This document shows, piece by piece, positions 7,310 through 14,042 of a DNA stretch of 15,181 nucleotides. Numbering within the stretch: position 1 is the first letter of the stretch; the number at the start of each line of letters is the position of its first letter. This DNA comes from CAYGAW01 sp964347945. Its GTDB lineage: Bacteria; Chloroflexota; Anaerolineae; UBA7937; B3-Chlor. The stretch spans positions 1-15,181 of the forward strand of contig CAYGAW010000036.1 in the NCBI GenBank assembly GCA_964347945.1. The letters are read 5' to 3'. A program made the position numbers and the translations under genes. The notes below the pieces were generated by a model, which was given only the letters and a program-made list of their open reading frames with translations, was not told where the DNA came from and did no database searches.

Positions 7310-8902
7310 TCAGCGATGCGCCCACCTTTGTACATTGTAGAGCAGCTTGCCGTGTTCATCGAAGAAGGCGAACTCAGCCAGGGCAGTGTCCGATTCCCTG
7401 GGTGGCCGGACGGTGATCTGCAAGAAGCCTCCCGAGGACTCTTCTTGGCTGTACAGTTGAGAGATCAGGCCATCAGGGTCGGTTGACATATCATCACCAG
7501 GGTGTGGCCCAAGACGAGCGTTTCCGTCCACGAGGGCCCCAACGGAGAACTCCTCAAATCCTGAGGGATGCATGGAATGATACTGCCAGTGTTTGTCCCC
7601 GCAGACAAGATAGAGGTTGTTGTCGAGGAACTCATTCTCCGTGAGCCAGGCAAAGAAGGCCTCTCCTTCGTCCCTGAACCCATGCGTATTGGTGTGGTTG
7701 TCGCGCTTGTGCTTGTCATCCCCCTGGCCCAGGGCCCGGCCCCCAAAGTAGGGAGCCAGGAGCCCACCCTGACCGCCCTTCATGCTGTCGTCGGGTCCCA
7801 CTAGCGCGGTGGGGGAGATGAGGATCTTGAACGTGGCATCACTTTCCAGAAGAGTCCTCTGAAGCCACGCCCTCTGCTCTGGCCCCCAGATAGTCTTGTC
7901 TGGCCCTGGGGGCGTTGTGTTCGCATTGCGGTGGTCGCGGACCTCAAGCAGCCATATCTGCACCAGATCGTTGATCTGGTGGGTGCGATAGGTGAGCGGC
8001 TCCTCTTCTCCTGGAGGCACCACCGGTACTTGCTCTAGGAAGATCGCGGCCCCCAGCTCGGCGGACGGCTCGAATTCTCCGTACGGGTCTGCGTCGTCGT
8101 ATCGGAAGTCGTGGTCGTCCTTCTGCCAATAGGTGGGAGTGCGCTGGAAGAGCTCGGCGAAGCGTGGCGTGGCAAACTGTCTGTGCCACTTGGCCCGCAT
8201 ACTCTCACGCGTCGCGGCGCGTCTGATGAAGGGTGAGTCGTAGTAGACGCTGTCGCCTGTGCTGACAAAGAAGTCGGGTTGGTGGGAGGCGATGGCTGAC
8301 AGGGCCGGAAACCCCAGCCTCAGGTCGTCGAAGGCAAGGTTCTTCAACGCCAGGGCCTGGAAGGCGAATGTGTTCATCCCGGTCACTACCACGAAGCTCA
8401 CCTCGCGGGTGACCCCTTTCCCGTCGAGGGTCCTGAACGTCCCGGTGGGACCGGCCTCCAGCGAGCCTACGTCCGGTCCCGACAGCAAACGGTAGTAGTA
8501 TCGCGTGCCAGGCTCAAGTCCGGTGACCTGAGTCTTGACGATGTAGTCGCCCTCAGGAGACCCTATCACCCATCGGGTGCGGAGCGCGTCGCGAAGGTCC
8601 TCGTTGGTGGACAGAGCAAAGGCACCGAGCCCGACGCGGCCCTCGACATCGCTGCCGCGGACCTGCCCGTTGAGGGTTAGCCGGGCCTGCAGGATGACCG
8701 AGTCCTCAGTCACCTCCCCTGCCATTTCCCCTTGCCAGTGGGCGGTGGGTTTGGGGACGTCGACGGGCGTGTAGTCCAGTACGTCTGGCGGCGCCTCCCG
8801 TACTGCGCCGTCGCTCTGAGGACCGCAACTCGCGCTGACGACGAGTATCAGGAAAATGATGGCCAACTTTGCCTTTCTCTTCCTCGAACCTTGATGCCTC
8901 AT
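7310..8902 (-). CDS. PhoD-like metallophosphatase lipoprotein
   Basis: From the start at 8902 this protein has 530 residues. A signal peptide with a strongly basic N-region (MRHQGSRKRKAK) and hydrophobic core ends in VSASC, a plausible lipobox with Cys26 as lipid-attachment site. The mature protein would be membrane-tethered outside the cytoplasm. An N-terminal fibronectin-like PhoD segment (VTGLEPGTRYYYRL) precedes the catalytic domain. Metal-site motifs are FVSTGDSVYYD (Asp217), KDDHDFRYDD (Asp263, His264) and CGDKHW (Asp436, His438). The alkaline phosphatase D family hydrolyses phosphate mono- and diesters using calcium and iron (family knowledge). An ATG at 8959 is in frame but would bury the signal peptide behind 19 polar residues. 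The start overlaps the stop of a 26-codon upstream frame (ATGA), so translational coupling is possible. Confidence 0.87.
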   Translation of the reverse strand: MRHQGSRKRKAKLAIIFLILVVSASCGPQSDGAVREAPPDVLDYTPVDVPKPTAHWQGEMAGEVTEDSVILQARLTLNGQVRGSDVEGRVGLGAFALSTNEDLRDALRTRWVIGSPEGDYIVKTQVTGLEPGTRYYYRLLSGPDVGSLEAGPTGTFRTLDGKGVTREVSFVVVTGMNTFAFQALALKNLAFDDLRLGFPALSAIASHQPDFFVSTGDSVYYDSPFIRRAATRESMRAKWHRQFATPRFAELFQRTPTYWQKDDHDFRYDDADPYGEFEPSAELGAAIFLEQVPVVPPGEEEPLTYRTHQINDLVQIWLLEVRDHRNANTTPPGPDKTIWGPEQRAWLQRTLLESDATFKILISPTALVGPDDSMKGGQGGLLAPYFGGRALGQGDDKHKRDNHTNTHGFRDEGEAFFAWLTENEFLDNNLYLVCGDKHWQYHSMHPSGFEEFSVGALVDGNARLGPHPGDDMSTDPDGLISQLYSQEESSGGFLQITVRPPRESDTALAEFAFFDEHGKLLYNVQRWAHR

Positions 8903-8979
8903 CTGAATGGTCTTCTCATCGGGGGTAGCTTGACCCGCAGAGTCTCCCCGTGGCCCCATGGCAGCTCGATGGACCCCAT
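8899..8979 (-). CDS. 26-codon upstream frame overlapping the PhoD start; LarA-like N-terminus
   Basis: The minus-strand ATG at 8979 is preceded by AAAGGAG with six-base spacing, the best ribosome binding site in this area. The frame encodes MGSIELPWGHGETLRVKLPP followed by MRRPFR, and its TGA overlaps the phosphatase ATG (ATGA). The first 19-20 residues look like the beginning of LarA/DUF2088 nickel-dependent racemases (an xELPWG...VxLP pattern, from memory), after which the resemblance stops. It may be a decayed gene start now serving as a translated leader that delivers ribosomes to the phosphatase gene. The frame and overlap are directly visible. The LarA relationship is inference from a short stretch. 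Confidence 0.45.
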   Translation of the reverse strand: MGSIELPWGHGETLRVKLPPMRRPFR

Positions 8980-9005
8980 GGTCGTCTCCTTTGCACGCGG
9001 TCTTG

Positions 9006-9023
9006 CCAAGCGATACATTATCC
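9006..9023. repeat. Dyad operator-like motif, copy 1
   Basis: CCAAGCGATA, cat, TATCC. All 15 fixed positions are identical to copy 2 at 9227-9244, with the same three-base spacer. It contains the inverted repeat GATA-N3-TATC. It overlaps the -10 box of the PhoD promoter on the minus strand. A plus-strand promoter-like pair, TTGCAC (8991-8996) with TACATT (9014-9019) and a 17-base spacer, is also present. Confidence 0.5.
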
Positions 9024-9043
9024 TAGTTCGGCGGAAGATCCAA
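9015..9043 (-). promoter_or_regulatory. Candidate promoter for the PhoD-like gene
   Basis: On the minus strand TTGGAT (9043-9038), a 17-base spacer and TAATGT (9020-9015) form a moderate sigma70 match. Transcription would start near 9008, about 30 bases before the 26-codon upstream frame. Its -10 box overlaps the shared dyad motif at 9006-9023. Confidence 0.4.
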
Positions 9044-9211
9044 ATGTGGACGACAGCGGCGGCTGCGCGCCTCAGCTAAATGTGCAACAAGGGAGAGAGT
9101 GAAGGGACGGTTTGTTCAGTGATGACATCGAGTTGACGCCATGCGGCTGGTTGCGCTGGCCATCGAGAGCGGAGGGACAGCAAACAGGATCCGCGGAACA
9201 TGGCGAGAGGG

Positions 9212-9240
9212 TTGACACTGGTCAAACCAAGCGATATAGT
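9212..9240 (+). promoter_or_regulatory. Strong sigma70 promoter upstream of the FabF-like gene
   Basis: A perfect -35 box TTGACA (9212-9217), a 17-base spacer and TATAGT (9235-9240) make this one of the best promoter matches in the window. It reads toward the ketoacyl synthase gene and would give a leader of about 290 bases. The -35 box is part of the inverted repeat TTGAC-actg-GTCAA (9212-9225). The -10 box lies inside copy 2 of the shared dyad motif, so repressor control is plausible (inference). Confidence 0.75.
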
Positions 9241-9244
9241 ATCC
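9227..9244. repeat. Dyad operator-like motif, copy 2
   Basis: CCAAGCGATA, tag, TATCC. This is the partner of the copy at 9006-9023, 221 bases away, with the same GATA-N3-TATC dyad. It covers the -10 box of the plus-strand promoter at 9212-9240. Confidence 0.5.
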
Positions 9245-9311
9245 CCGTCAGTGCATTATCAGCGAAGGCAGGCTGGGACATCCTCAACCGGGCAAGACGC
9301 CAGCTTTCCCG

Positions 9312-9402
9312 CAGCGGTGCAGATTGTGAGACCGCTGAGTCGCAAGAGTCGGCCTCGTTGTCTGATCACACCGTTGCGAGGGGATCTCCTCGGTCGAGGC
9401 CG
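9312..9402 (+). promoter_or_regulatory. Structured, non-coding leader of the FabF-like gene
   Basis: The stretch 9045-9539 holds no frame I believe in. Within the presumed leader RNA there are several perfect inverted repeats. CAGCGGT (9312-9318) pairs with ACCGCTG (9331-9337). CGGCCTCG (9350-9357) pairs with CGAGGCCG (9395-9402), and this encloses CGAGG (9377-9381) with CCTCG (9388-9392). The nested arrangement could form a stable folded RNA between promoter and gene. I do not recognise a known riboswitch class. Confidence 0.35.
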
Positions 9403-9539
9403 CTGTAGCCGGGTCAGCCCATCGCCGTTGCTTGGCTTTCGCACCCGCCCGGCAAGTGTGAGATCGCCAGGGGAGACCTCTATGGAGTGTGCACGGTATG
9501 TGCTGGTGTGAGCGCACACACTACAGGAGGAGATGAGAC

Positions 9540-10787
9540 ATGTGCTCCGACACTCGAGTAGTTGTCAGCGGAATGGGCACCATCAACCCGCTGGGGCTGA
9601 ATGTGGAGACCACGTGGCAGAACCTTCTCGCAGGCAAATCGGGCGTGAGACGATTTGAACGGTTCGACGTCTCCCAGTTCCGCACCAAGATTGCCGCCGA
9701 GGTGCGTGATTTCGATCCCGCGCACTATATGAGCCGCAAAGAAGCAAAGCGGATGGATCGTTTTGTGCAGTTCGCGTATGCCAGCACGGCTCAGGCGCTG
9801 GAGCAGGCCAACCTCATCATTGACGAGGACATTGCCGATGACGTCGGAGTGATCTTCGGGACCGGCCTGGGTGGCTTCATGACGGTTGATGAGGGATACC
9901 GTGTGCTGCGAGAGAAAGGACCCGGGCGAGTGAGTCCTCTTGTCAGCATGATGATTCTTCCTAACATGGCTGCAGCCCAGATATCAATCTCCTTCGGCGC
10001 CCGCGGCCCAAACTACTGTGTGGTCTCAGCATGCGCGACAGGAACGACTGCCGTCGGCGAAGCCTTTGAAACGATCCGTCGTGGCGACGCACAGATTATG
10101 GTGGCAGGAGGCAGTGAAGCCATTTTCGTGCCACTCCTATTAGCCGCCTTCGACCGCACCTTGGGCCTATCTGCGGCAAACGACGAACCTGAGAGAGCCT
10201 GCCGCCCCTTTGATGCGCGCCGAGACGGCCTCGTGATGGGCGAAGGTGCAGGAACGGTAATCCTGGAGAAGCTGGAAGTCGCTCGCACGAGGGGCTCCAA
10301 CATCTTGGCGGAGGTAGTGGGATACGGGGCCACCTGTGACGCTTTCCATATCAGCGTGCCCGTTGAGGGAGGCAGCGGAGCCGCCATAGCCATGGCCAAG
10401 GCCCTGAAAAAGGCGGGGCTGGAGCCCCAGGAGATAGACTACATCAACGCGCACGGGACAGCCACTCCCTTGAACGACAAGAACGAGACACGAGCCATCA
10501 AGGAGGTTTTCGGCGACTACGCCTATGAGATTCCCATTAGTTCCACCAAGTCAATGACCGGTCACTTGTCGGCGGCAGCCGGAGTCGTTGAAGCCATCGT
10601 CTGTGTCATGACCATTAGAGACGACATAATCCATCCCACGATCAACTACGAGCATCCTGACCCAGATTGTGATCTGGACTACGTACCTAACAGGGCTCGG
10701 AAAGCCAAGGTGAGGACTGCCCTCAGCAACTCGTTCGGCCTCGGTGGGCACAACGCTTGCTTGGTGCTGAAGCAGTTCTCTGAGTGA
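9540..10787 (+). CDS. FabF-type beta-ketoacyl-ACP synthase
   Basis: This 415-residue cytosolic condensing enzyme has the length typical of FabF (KAS II), which extends acyl-ACP with malonyl-ACP in fatty acid synthesis. The thiolase-fold start VVVSGMGTINPLG is present. The Cys-His-His triad is complete: Cys165 in VSACATGT, His305 in NAHGTATPLND and His342 in SMTGHLSAAAG. Lys337 in SSTKS and the terminal NSFGLGGHNACLVL loop are also present. The start has AGGAGG nine bases upstream. No acyl carrier protein, malonyl transferase, ketoreductase or FabH lies in the window, so this may be a stand-alone or secondary copy. The strong, possibly repressible promoter at 9212-9240 and the long leader suggest regulated expression. 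Motifs alone cannot distinguish housekeeping FabF from a polyketide-type or specialised KAS. Confidence 0.92.
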   Translation: MCSDTRVVVSGMGTINPLGLNVETTWQNLLAGKSGVRRFERFDVSQFRTKIAAEVRDFDPAHYMSRKEAKRMDRFVQFAYASTAQALEQANLIIDEDIADDVGVIFGTGLGGFMTVDEGYRVLREKGPGRVSPLVSMMILPNMAAAQISISFGARGPNYCVVSACATGTTAVGEAFETIRRGDAQIMVAGGSEAIFVPLLLAAFDRTLGLSAANDEPERACRPFDARRDGLVMGEGAGTVILEKLEVARTRGSNILAEVVGYGATCDAFHISVPVEGGSGAAIAMAKALKKAGLEPQEIDYINAHGTATPLNDKNETRAIKEVFGDYAYEIPISSTKSMTGHLSAAAGVVEAIVCVMTIRDDIIHPTINYEHPDPDCDLDYVPNRARKAKVRTALSNSFGLGGHNACLVLKQFSE

Positions 10788-11032
10788 AAAACGGGCTGGT
10801 GAGTGCCTCTACTACCATTACCTTGGTGGTCATGTCACTGAAGGCAACACCGTGGGACAATGGAGATGAGCTATTGAGATAATCCGATGGCGGGGCCAGT
10901 GACTGCCGGGCGCAGTCGCTTTGAGATTCGGCAGGCGATCGAATACTGCGCGTCCTATGACGGGGCTGGGCGAGGAGGGCACGCTTGCGAGCGCCTCGAA
11001 TCCTGCAGGAAGGGACACGGGGAGGACAGGAG

Positions 11033-12397
11033 ATGGGTCTGAAGGACGAGGCTACCTGGAATCAGCTGGGCGATCTTGTGACCCGACTGATGAAGCAGAA
11101 GGACGTCCCCGGCGTTGCTGTGGGGATCCTACACGAGGGTGAGATCGCCGCAGAGGGATTTGGCGTGACCAATCTGGACGCTCCCATGCCCGTGACCGAT
11201 AGGACACTGTTTCAGATCGGTTCCATTACCAAGACCTTCGTCGGCACGGCCATCATGCGTCTCGTCGAAAAGGGCAAGTTGGATCTGGACGCCACGGTGC
11301 GGACCTACATACTGGAGTTCAAAGTGGCCGACGAGACGGCGAGTACCGAGGTAACGCTTCGGCATCTTCTCACCCATACCGGTGGCTGGGCTGGCGACTT
11401 CTTCCACAACACCGGCGGGGGGGATGACGCGCTGGCCCGCTACGTGGCTGATATGGCAGACCTGCCTCAACTGGCGCCCATGGGCACCATCTTCTCCTAC
11501 AACAACGCGGGCTTTTCGGTGGCTGGCCGCATTATGGAGCTGATCACCGGCAAGAGCTTCCAGGAGGCACTCAAGGACCTGGTTCTGGAACCACTCGGTT
11601 TGGAGCATTCCTTCCTCGAACCTGGCGACGTGATGACTCATCGCTTCGTGGTGGGTCACACTCTGGGCGATGATGGCGCCGAGGTTGCTCGCCCGTGGCC
11701 GTTGGAACGTTCCGGCTATCCCCAGGGGGGCATCGTATGTGACGTGCGGGACCTGCTGCGCTATGCACGCTTCCACCTCGGCGATGGTCGAGCCGAGGAC
11801 GGTACCCAGGTTCTCTCGCCCGAATCCATGTCCCAGATGCAATCCCCGCAGGTGACAGTGTGGGGGAATGAGGCCAGGGGATTGACGTGGGGAATAGACG
11901 AAGTAGGAGGGGCCCGTGAGATCTCGCACGGCGGTGGCACGAACGGACAGATCACGTGGCTGGCGCTGATCCCGGAGCGCGACTTTGCCCTCGCCGTTCT
12001 GACCAATGCCGAGGAAGGTGGGCCTGTCACCGAGCAGGTACACCGTTGGATCTTGAAGGAATTCCTGGGGTTGGAGGACCCCAAGCCAGCACCCATGGAA
12101 GTGTCGGAGGAGGAATTGGCGCAGTACGCGGGTCGCTACCAGGGCTATTTCGGTGACGTAGAGCTGGGTATGCTGTGCGGGAAGCTTGTAGGCCAAGTCA
12201 TATACAAGCGCGGTTTTCCCAGCGAGGACGTGCCGCCTCCGCCTGCTCCGCCGCCGATGTCCTTGGGCTTGTGCGAAAAGGATCGCTTGCTTGTGCTGGA
12301 TGGACGGTTCGAGGAAACAAAAGCAGACGCTATCCGCAAGGAAGATGGCTCCATTGGCTGGCTGCGCGTAGGCGGTCGTCTCCACACGCCATCGTGA
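11033..12397 (+). CDS. Serine beta-lactamase-like hydrolase (class C / esterase fold) with C-terminal barrel domain
   Basis: This 454-residue protein has no signal peptide, so it is probably cytoplasmic. The beta-lactamase/transpeptidase fold occupies about residues 8-345. Its motifs are Ser64-x-x-Lys67 in QIGSITKTF, Tyr156-x-Asn158 in SYNNAGFSVAGR, and His299-x-Gly301 in ISHGGGTNG in place of KTG. The HxG form is typical of family VIII esterases, D-aminopeptidases and other non-lactamase members. A linker leads to a C-terminal domain (about 357-454), similar to the DUF3471-like small barrels of such proteins. It starts LAQYAGRYQGYFGD and contains a proline-rich insertion (PPPPAPPP). The ATG at 11033 is preferred over a TTG at 10985 because GGAGG lies seven bases upstream. 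The gene stands alone; the substrate is unknown. Confidence 0.88.
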   Translation: MGLKDEATWNQLGDLVTRLMKQKDVPGVAVGILHEGEIAAEGFGVTNLDAPMPVTDRTLFQIGSITKTFVGTAIMRLVEKGKLDLDATVRTYILEFKVADETASTEVTLRHLLTHTGGWAGDFFHNTGGGDDALARYVADMADLPQLAPMGTIFSYNNAGFSVAGRIMELITGKSFQEALKDLVLEPLGLEHSFLEPGDVMTHRFVVGHTLGDDGAEVARPWPLERSGYPQGGIVCDVRDLLRYARFHLGDGRAEDGTQVLSPESMSQMQSPQVTVWGNEARGLTWGIDEVGGAREISHGGGTNGQITWLALIPERDFALAVLTNAEEGGPVTEQVHRWILKEFLGLEDPKPAPMEVSEEELAQYAGRYQGYFGDVELGMLCGKLVGQVIYKRGFPSEDVPPPPAPPPMSLGLCEKDRLLVLDGRFEETKADAIRKEDGSIGWLRVGGRLHTPS

Positions 12398-12437
12398 AGG
12401 GAACACCGAAATCCGAATCTTTGACGCCGCCACGGTC

Positions 12438-12484
12438 TCCGGGAGGCTTCGCTCTGCTCGTTAGGGAGCGCCCGGATGCTCTTT
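12438..12484 (+). terminator. Candidate terminator between convergent genes
   Basis: TCCGGG (12438-12443) pairs with CCCGGA (12471-12476), enclosing CGCTC (12450-12454) paired with GAGCG (12466-12470). A T-containing tail (TGCTCTTTC) follows. It lies 40 bases after the serine hydrolase stop and just before the stop of the convergent 61-residue gene. The internal six-base bulge and modest T-run weaken the call. Confidence 0.45.
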
Positions 12485-12669
12485 CATAGGTACCATCTTC
12501 TGAGCTCTGCCTCATCCTCTCTTAGGAGGGCGGCATACAGCAAGGGAGAATCGGGGGCACGCTGTTCGCAGAGCCGCCACCATTCGGGGACTGGTCTGCC
12601 TTCCCGACGGTGCGCAAAATTCCACAGTGTGTAGGTTTCCTCACAGCAACGTGAGATAATCCCGCCCAT
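12484..12669 (-). CDS. Small hypothetical protein
   Basis: This 61-residue frame has a good ribosome binding site (GGAGG six bases before the ATG). Its composition looks protein-like: an N-terminal Cys pair (SRCCEE), a LWNFAHRREGRPVPEWWRLC centre rich in aromatic and basic residues, and an acidic, helical C-terminus (AALLREDEAELRRWYL). No domain is recognised, and no signal peptide or membrane segment is seen. It converges on the serine hydrolase gene, and the stretch around it has no competing plus-strand gene. It could be a genuine small cytosolic protein or the remnant of a longer one. I lean toward genuine because of the ribosome binding site and composition. Confidence 0.5.
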   Translation of the reverse strand: MGGIISRCCEETYTLWNFAHRREGRPVPEWWRLCEQRAPDSPLLYAALLREDEAELRRWYL

Positions 12670-12770
12670 GGGGCGCCTCCACCGGGGATGCTGACCTTCG
12701 AGAAATGCCGCGGATTGCCCCTCAACCGTGCCAGTTCTTCGCTACACTCGCCCCCTTCAGCCTAGTCCGC

Positions 12771-12799
12771 GTGGCACAGATCTTGCAGCCATGTATAAG
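12771..12799 (+). promoter_or_regulatory. Possible promoter of the four-helix membrane protein
   Basis: GTGGCA (12771-12776), a 17-base spacer and TATAAG (12794-12799). The -10 box is good and the -35 box matches only partly. It would give a leader of about 90 bases to the gene at 12894. Confidence 0.3.
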
Positions 12800-12893
12800 T
12801 AGAACGCTTCTTCGGGCTGCGCTGCGGCCAGAGGGATTGTGGCAGGATCGTGGGTTGGAGGAGGGAGCCTGATGTGACGAGGAGAAGGGCACC

Positions 12894-13316
12894 ATGATCA
12901 GCAAAGAGAACGTCACTGCTTGCGCCTTCCTAGCATGTCTCGCGCTTGCGACCATGCTCACCGGAGAGTGGATGACGCGGCCTGCGGACATGGATCTGAG
13001 GGGATCCGTAGTGGCTGTCGTAGTCATCTACATCATACTTGCGGGGGCGCCCCAGATTCTCATCTTCGCAGCTGCTGTCTCCTCTACCAGGCAAGGCCGT
13101 GTGCCTGGCTCCTGGTGGTGGAGTACTGCCTACCTGGTGTTTGTGCTGCAGTGCGGGGCGGGGGCGACCCTCGTCATAGGAGCCAGCACGGGCGAAGAAG
13201 ACTTGTTCACGGTCGCCGCATGGGTGCTGGTGCTTGCTGCCCTGGTAGCAGTTGCGAGCGGGCTTGTTGTATCAAGGGTAGGGCACAAGCAGAGCGCAGG
13301 AACCAGTGGCTCCTAG
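12894..13316 (+). CDS. Four-helix membrane protein, unknown function
   Basis: This gene encodes 140 residues with four predicted membrane helices at about 7-24, 38-62, 75-97 and 104-126. There is a short basic loop (STRQGRVPG) between helices two and three, a brief acidic loop (STGEED) between three and four, and a polar tail. No metal-binding, catalytic or transporter motif stands out. The start is supported by GAGGAGAAGG upstream at suitable spacing. The gene stands alone. An inverted repeat just past its stop may end its transcript. It is best described as a hypothetical membrane protein. Confidence 0.75.
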   Translation: MISKENVTACAFLACLALATMLTGEWMTRPADMDLRGSVVAVVVIYIILAGAPQILIFAAAVSSTRQGRVPGSWWWSTAYLVFVLQCGAGATLVIGASTGEEDLFTVAAWVLVLAALVAVASGLVVSRVGHKQSAGTSGS

Positions 13317-13322
13317 AGGAGA

Positions 13323-13365
13323 GCCAAGCGGAAGCAGCCAGAGCACGTTCTGTGCTTGGCTTGAT
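13323..13365 (+). terminator. Weak terminator candidate after the four-helix membrane protein
   Basis: GCCAAGC (13323-13329) pairs perfectly with GCTTGGC (13354-13360). A competing inner stem AGCAC (13342-13346) and GTGCT (13352-13356) shares bases with it. Only a short T-containing tail follows (TTGATT). The hairpin begins a few bases after the stop codon, which favours a transcript-end role. Confidence 0.35.
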
Positions 13366-14042
13366 TACATCCCGGACCATAGCGTGACGATGGCGCGCGT
13401 GTTCGAATCCTCAAGAGTGCAATCCCCACGTACGCTGTAGACCCGGCACTTGTCCGAGCACTGGTTCTCGCAGTATCCTGTGCTAGGTCGGAGGAGGCAA
13501 CCAGGCTACACCTGCCAAGTCCCATCTGAGCCCCCGGTGCGATGGGAGCAGGGGGCCGTTCTCCCGCGTTTGCATCGAAGCGGTGGAGCAATGAAACGAC
13601 ATTGACATAATCAGAACCGGGTGATGAGTTGACTAGCGCCATAGATGGGTGCGGCGAGGTGAATTGTTCTCGTGCTAGACATAAGCTCCGCGTGCAAAGT
13701 AGCGGTCAGCCAGCTGTGGGAGGGGCGTGCTGCACTCCCAACGAGGCGTGTGGTGGGGGACGAGGCGGATACACTAGTGGAGCCCCAATGGGTATTGGGC
13801 CTGGCCTGACGGGATTGTTCAGTTTGGAAGGACTGTGGTAGCATTCTTGGAGACTCGTGTGCGTGTCAATGGGCTAGCGGAACGGAACGCCCCGAGAAGC
13901 AGAGGCTGCCCACAAGTATCGCATCACGTTCAGACACGAAACATCCGCATGACGCGCGAAATCCAGAATTGGGCGGGAAGAAATCGCTCTAGCTGACCGT
14001 CATTCGCCACAGGTGGATGGAGAGAGCTGGGTGGATTTGGAG
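13366..14042. other. Non-coding or decayed intergenic stretch
   Basis: Almost 680 bases hold no convincing gene. The open frames on both strands lack ribosome binding sites and have compositions like random translation (runs of Ser, Thr, Arg, Gly). One small hairpin is visible: CCCAAT (13784-13789), loop gggt, ATTGGG (13794-13799). A tRNA-like GTTCGAATCC at 13401-13410 has no matching stem. The promoter for the pentapeptide gene should be near the right end, but I see no strong match. The stretch may be a remnant of lost genes. Confidence 0.5.

Noticed and set aside
8903..8959. In-frame ATG at 8959 for the phosphatase.
   Set aside because: It would place 19 polar residues before the basic N-region of a well-formed lipoprotein signal peptide, and it has a poor ribosome binding site.
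9112..9511. Two overlapping plus-strand frames of about 100 codons before fabF.
   Set aside because: There is no ribosome binding site, the composition is Ser/Arg-rich and random-looking, and they cross a strong promoter and its stem structures.
11129..12433. A 434-codon minus-strand frame opposite the serine hydrolase.
   Set aside because: It mirrors the hydrolase's reading frame. The plus strand carries the complete catalytic motifs and the ribosome binding site.
13401..13420. GTTCGAATCC, the typical T-loop sequence of a tRNA.
   Set aside because: The flanking bases do not form the five-base T-stem, and no anticodon arm or acceptor stem can be found around it. Probably chance.
13611..13844. 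A 77-codon minus-strand frame in the gene-poor stretch.
   Set aside because: There is no ribosome binding site, it is Ser/Thr-rich without recognisable motifs, and a plus-strand frame of equal quality overlaps it.
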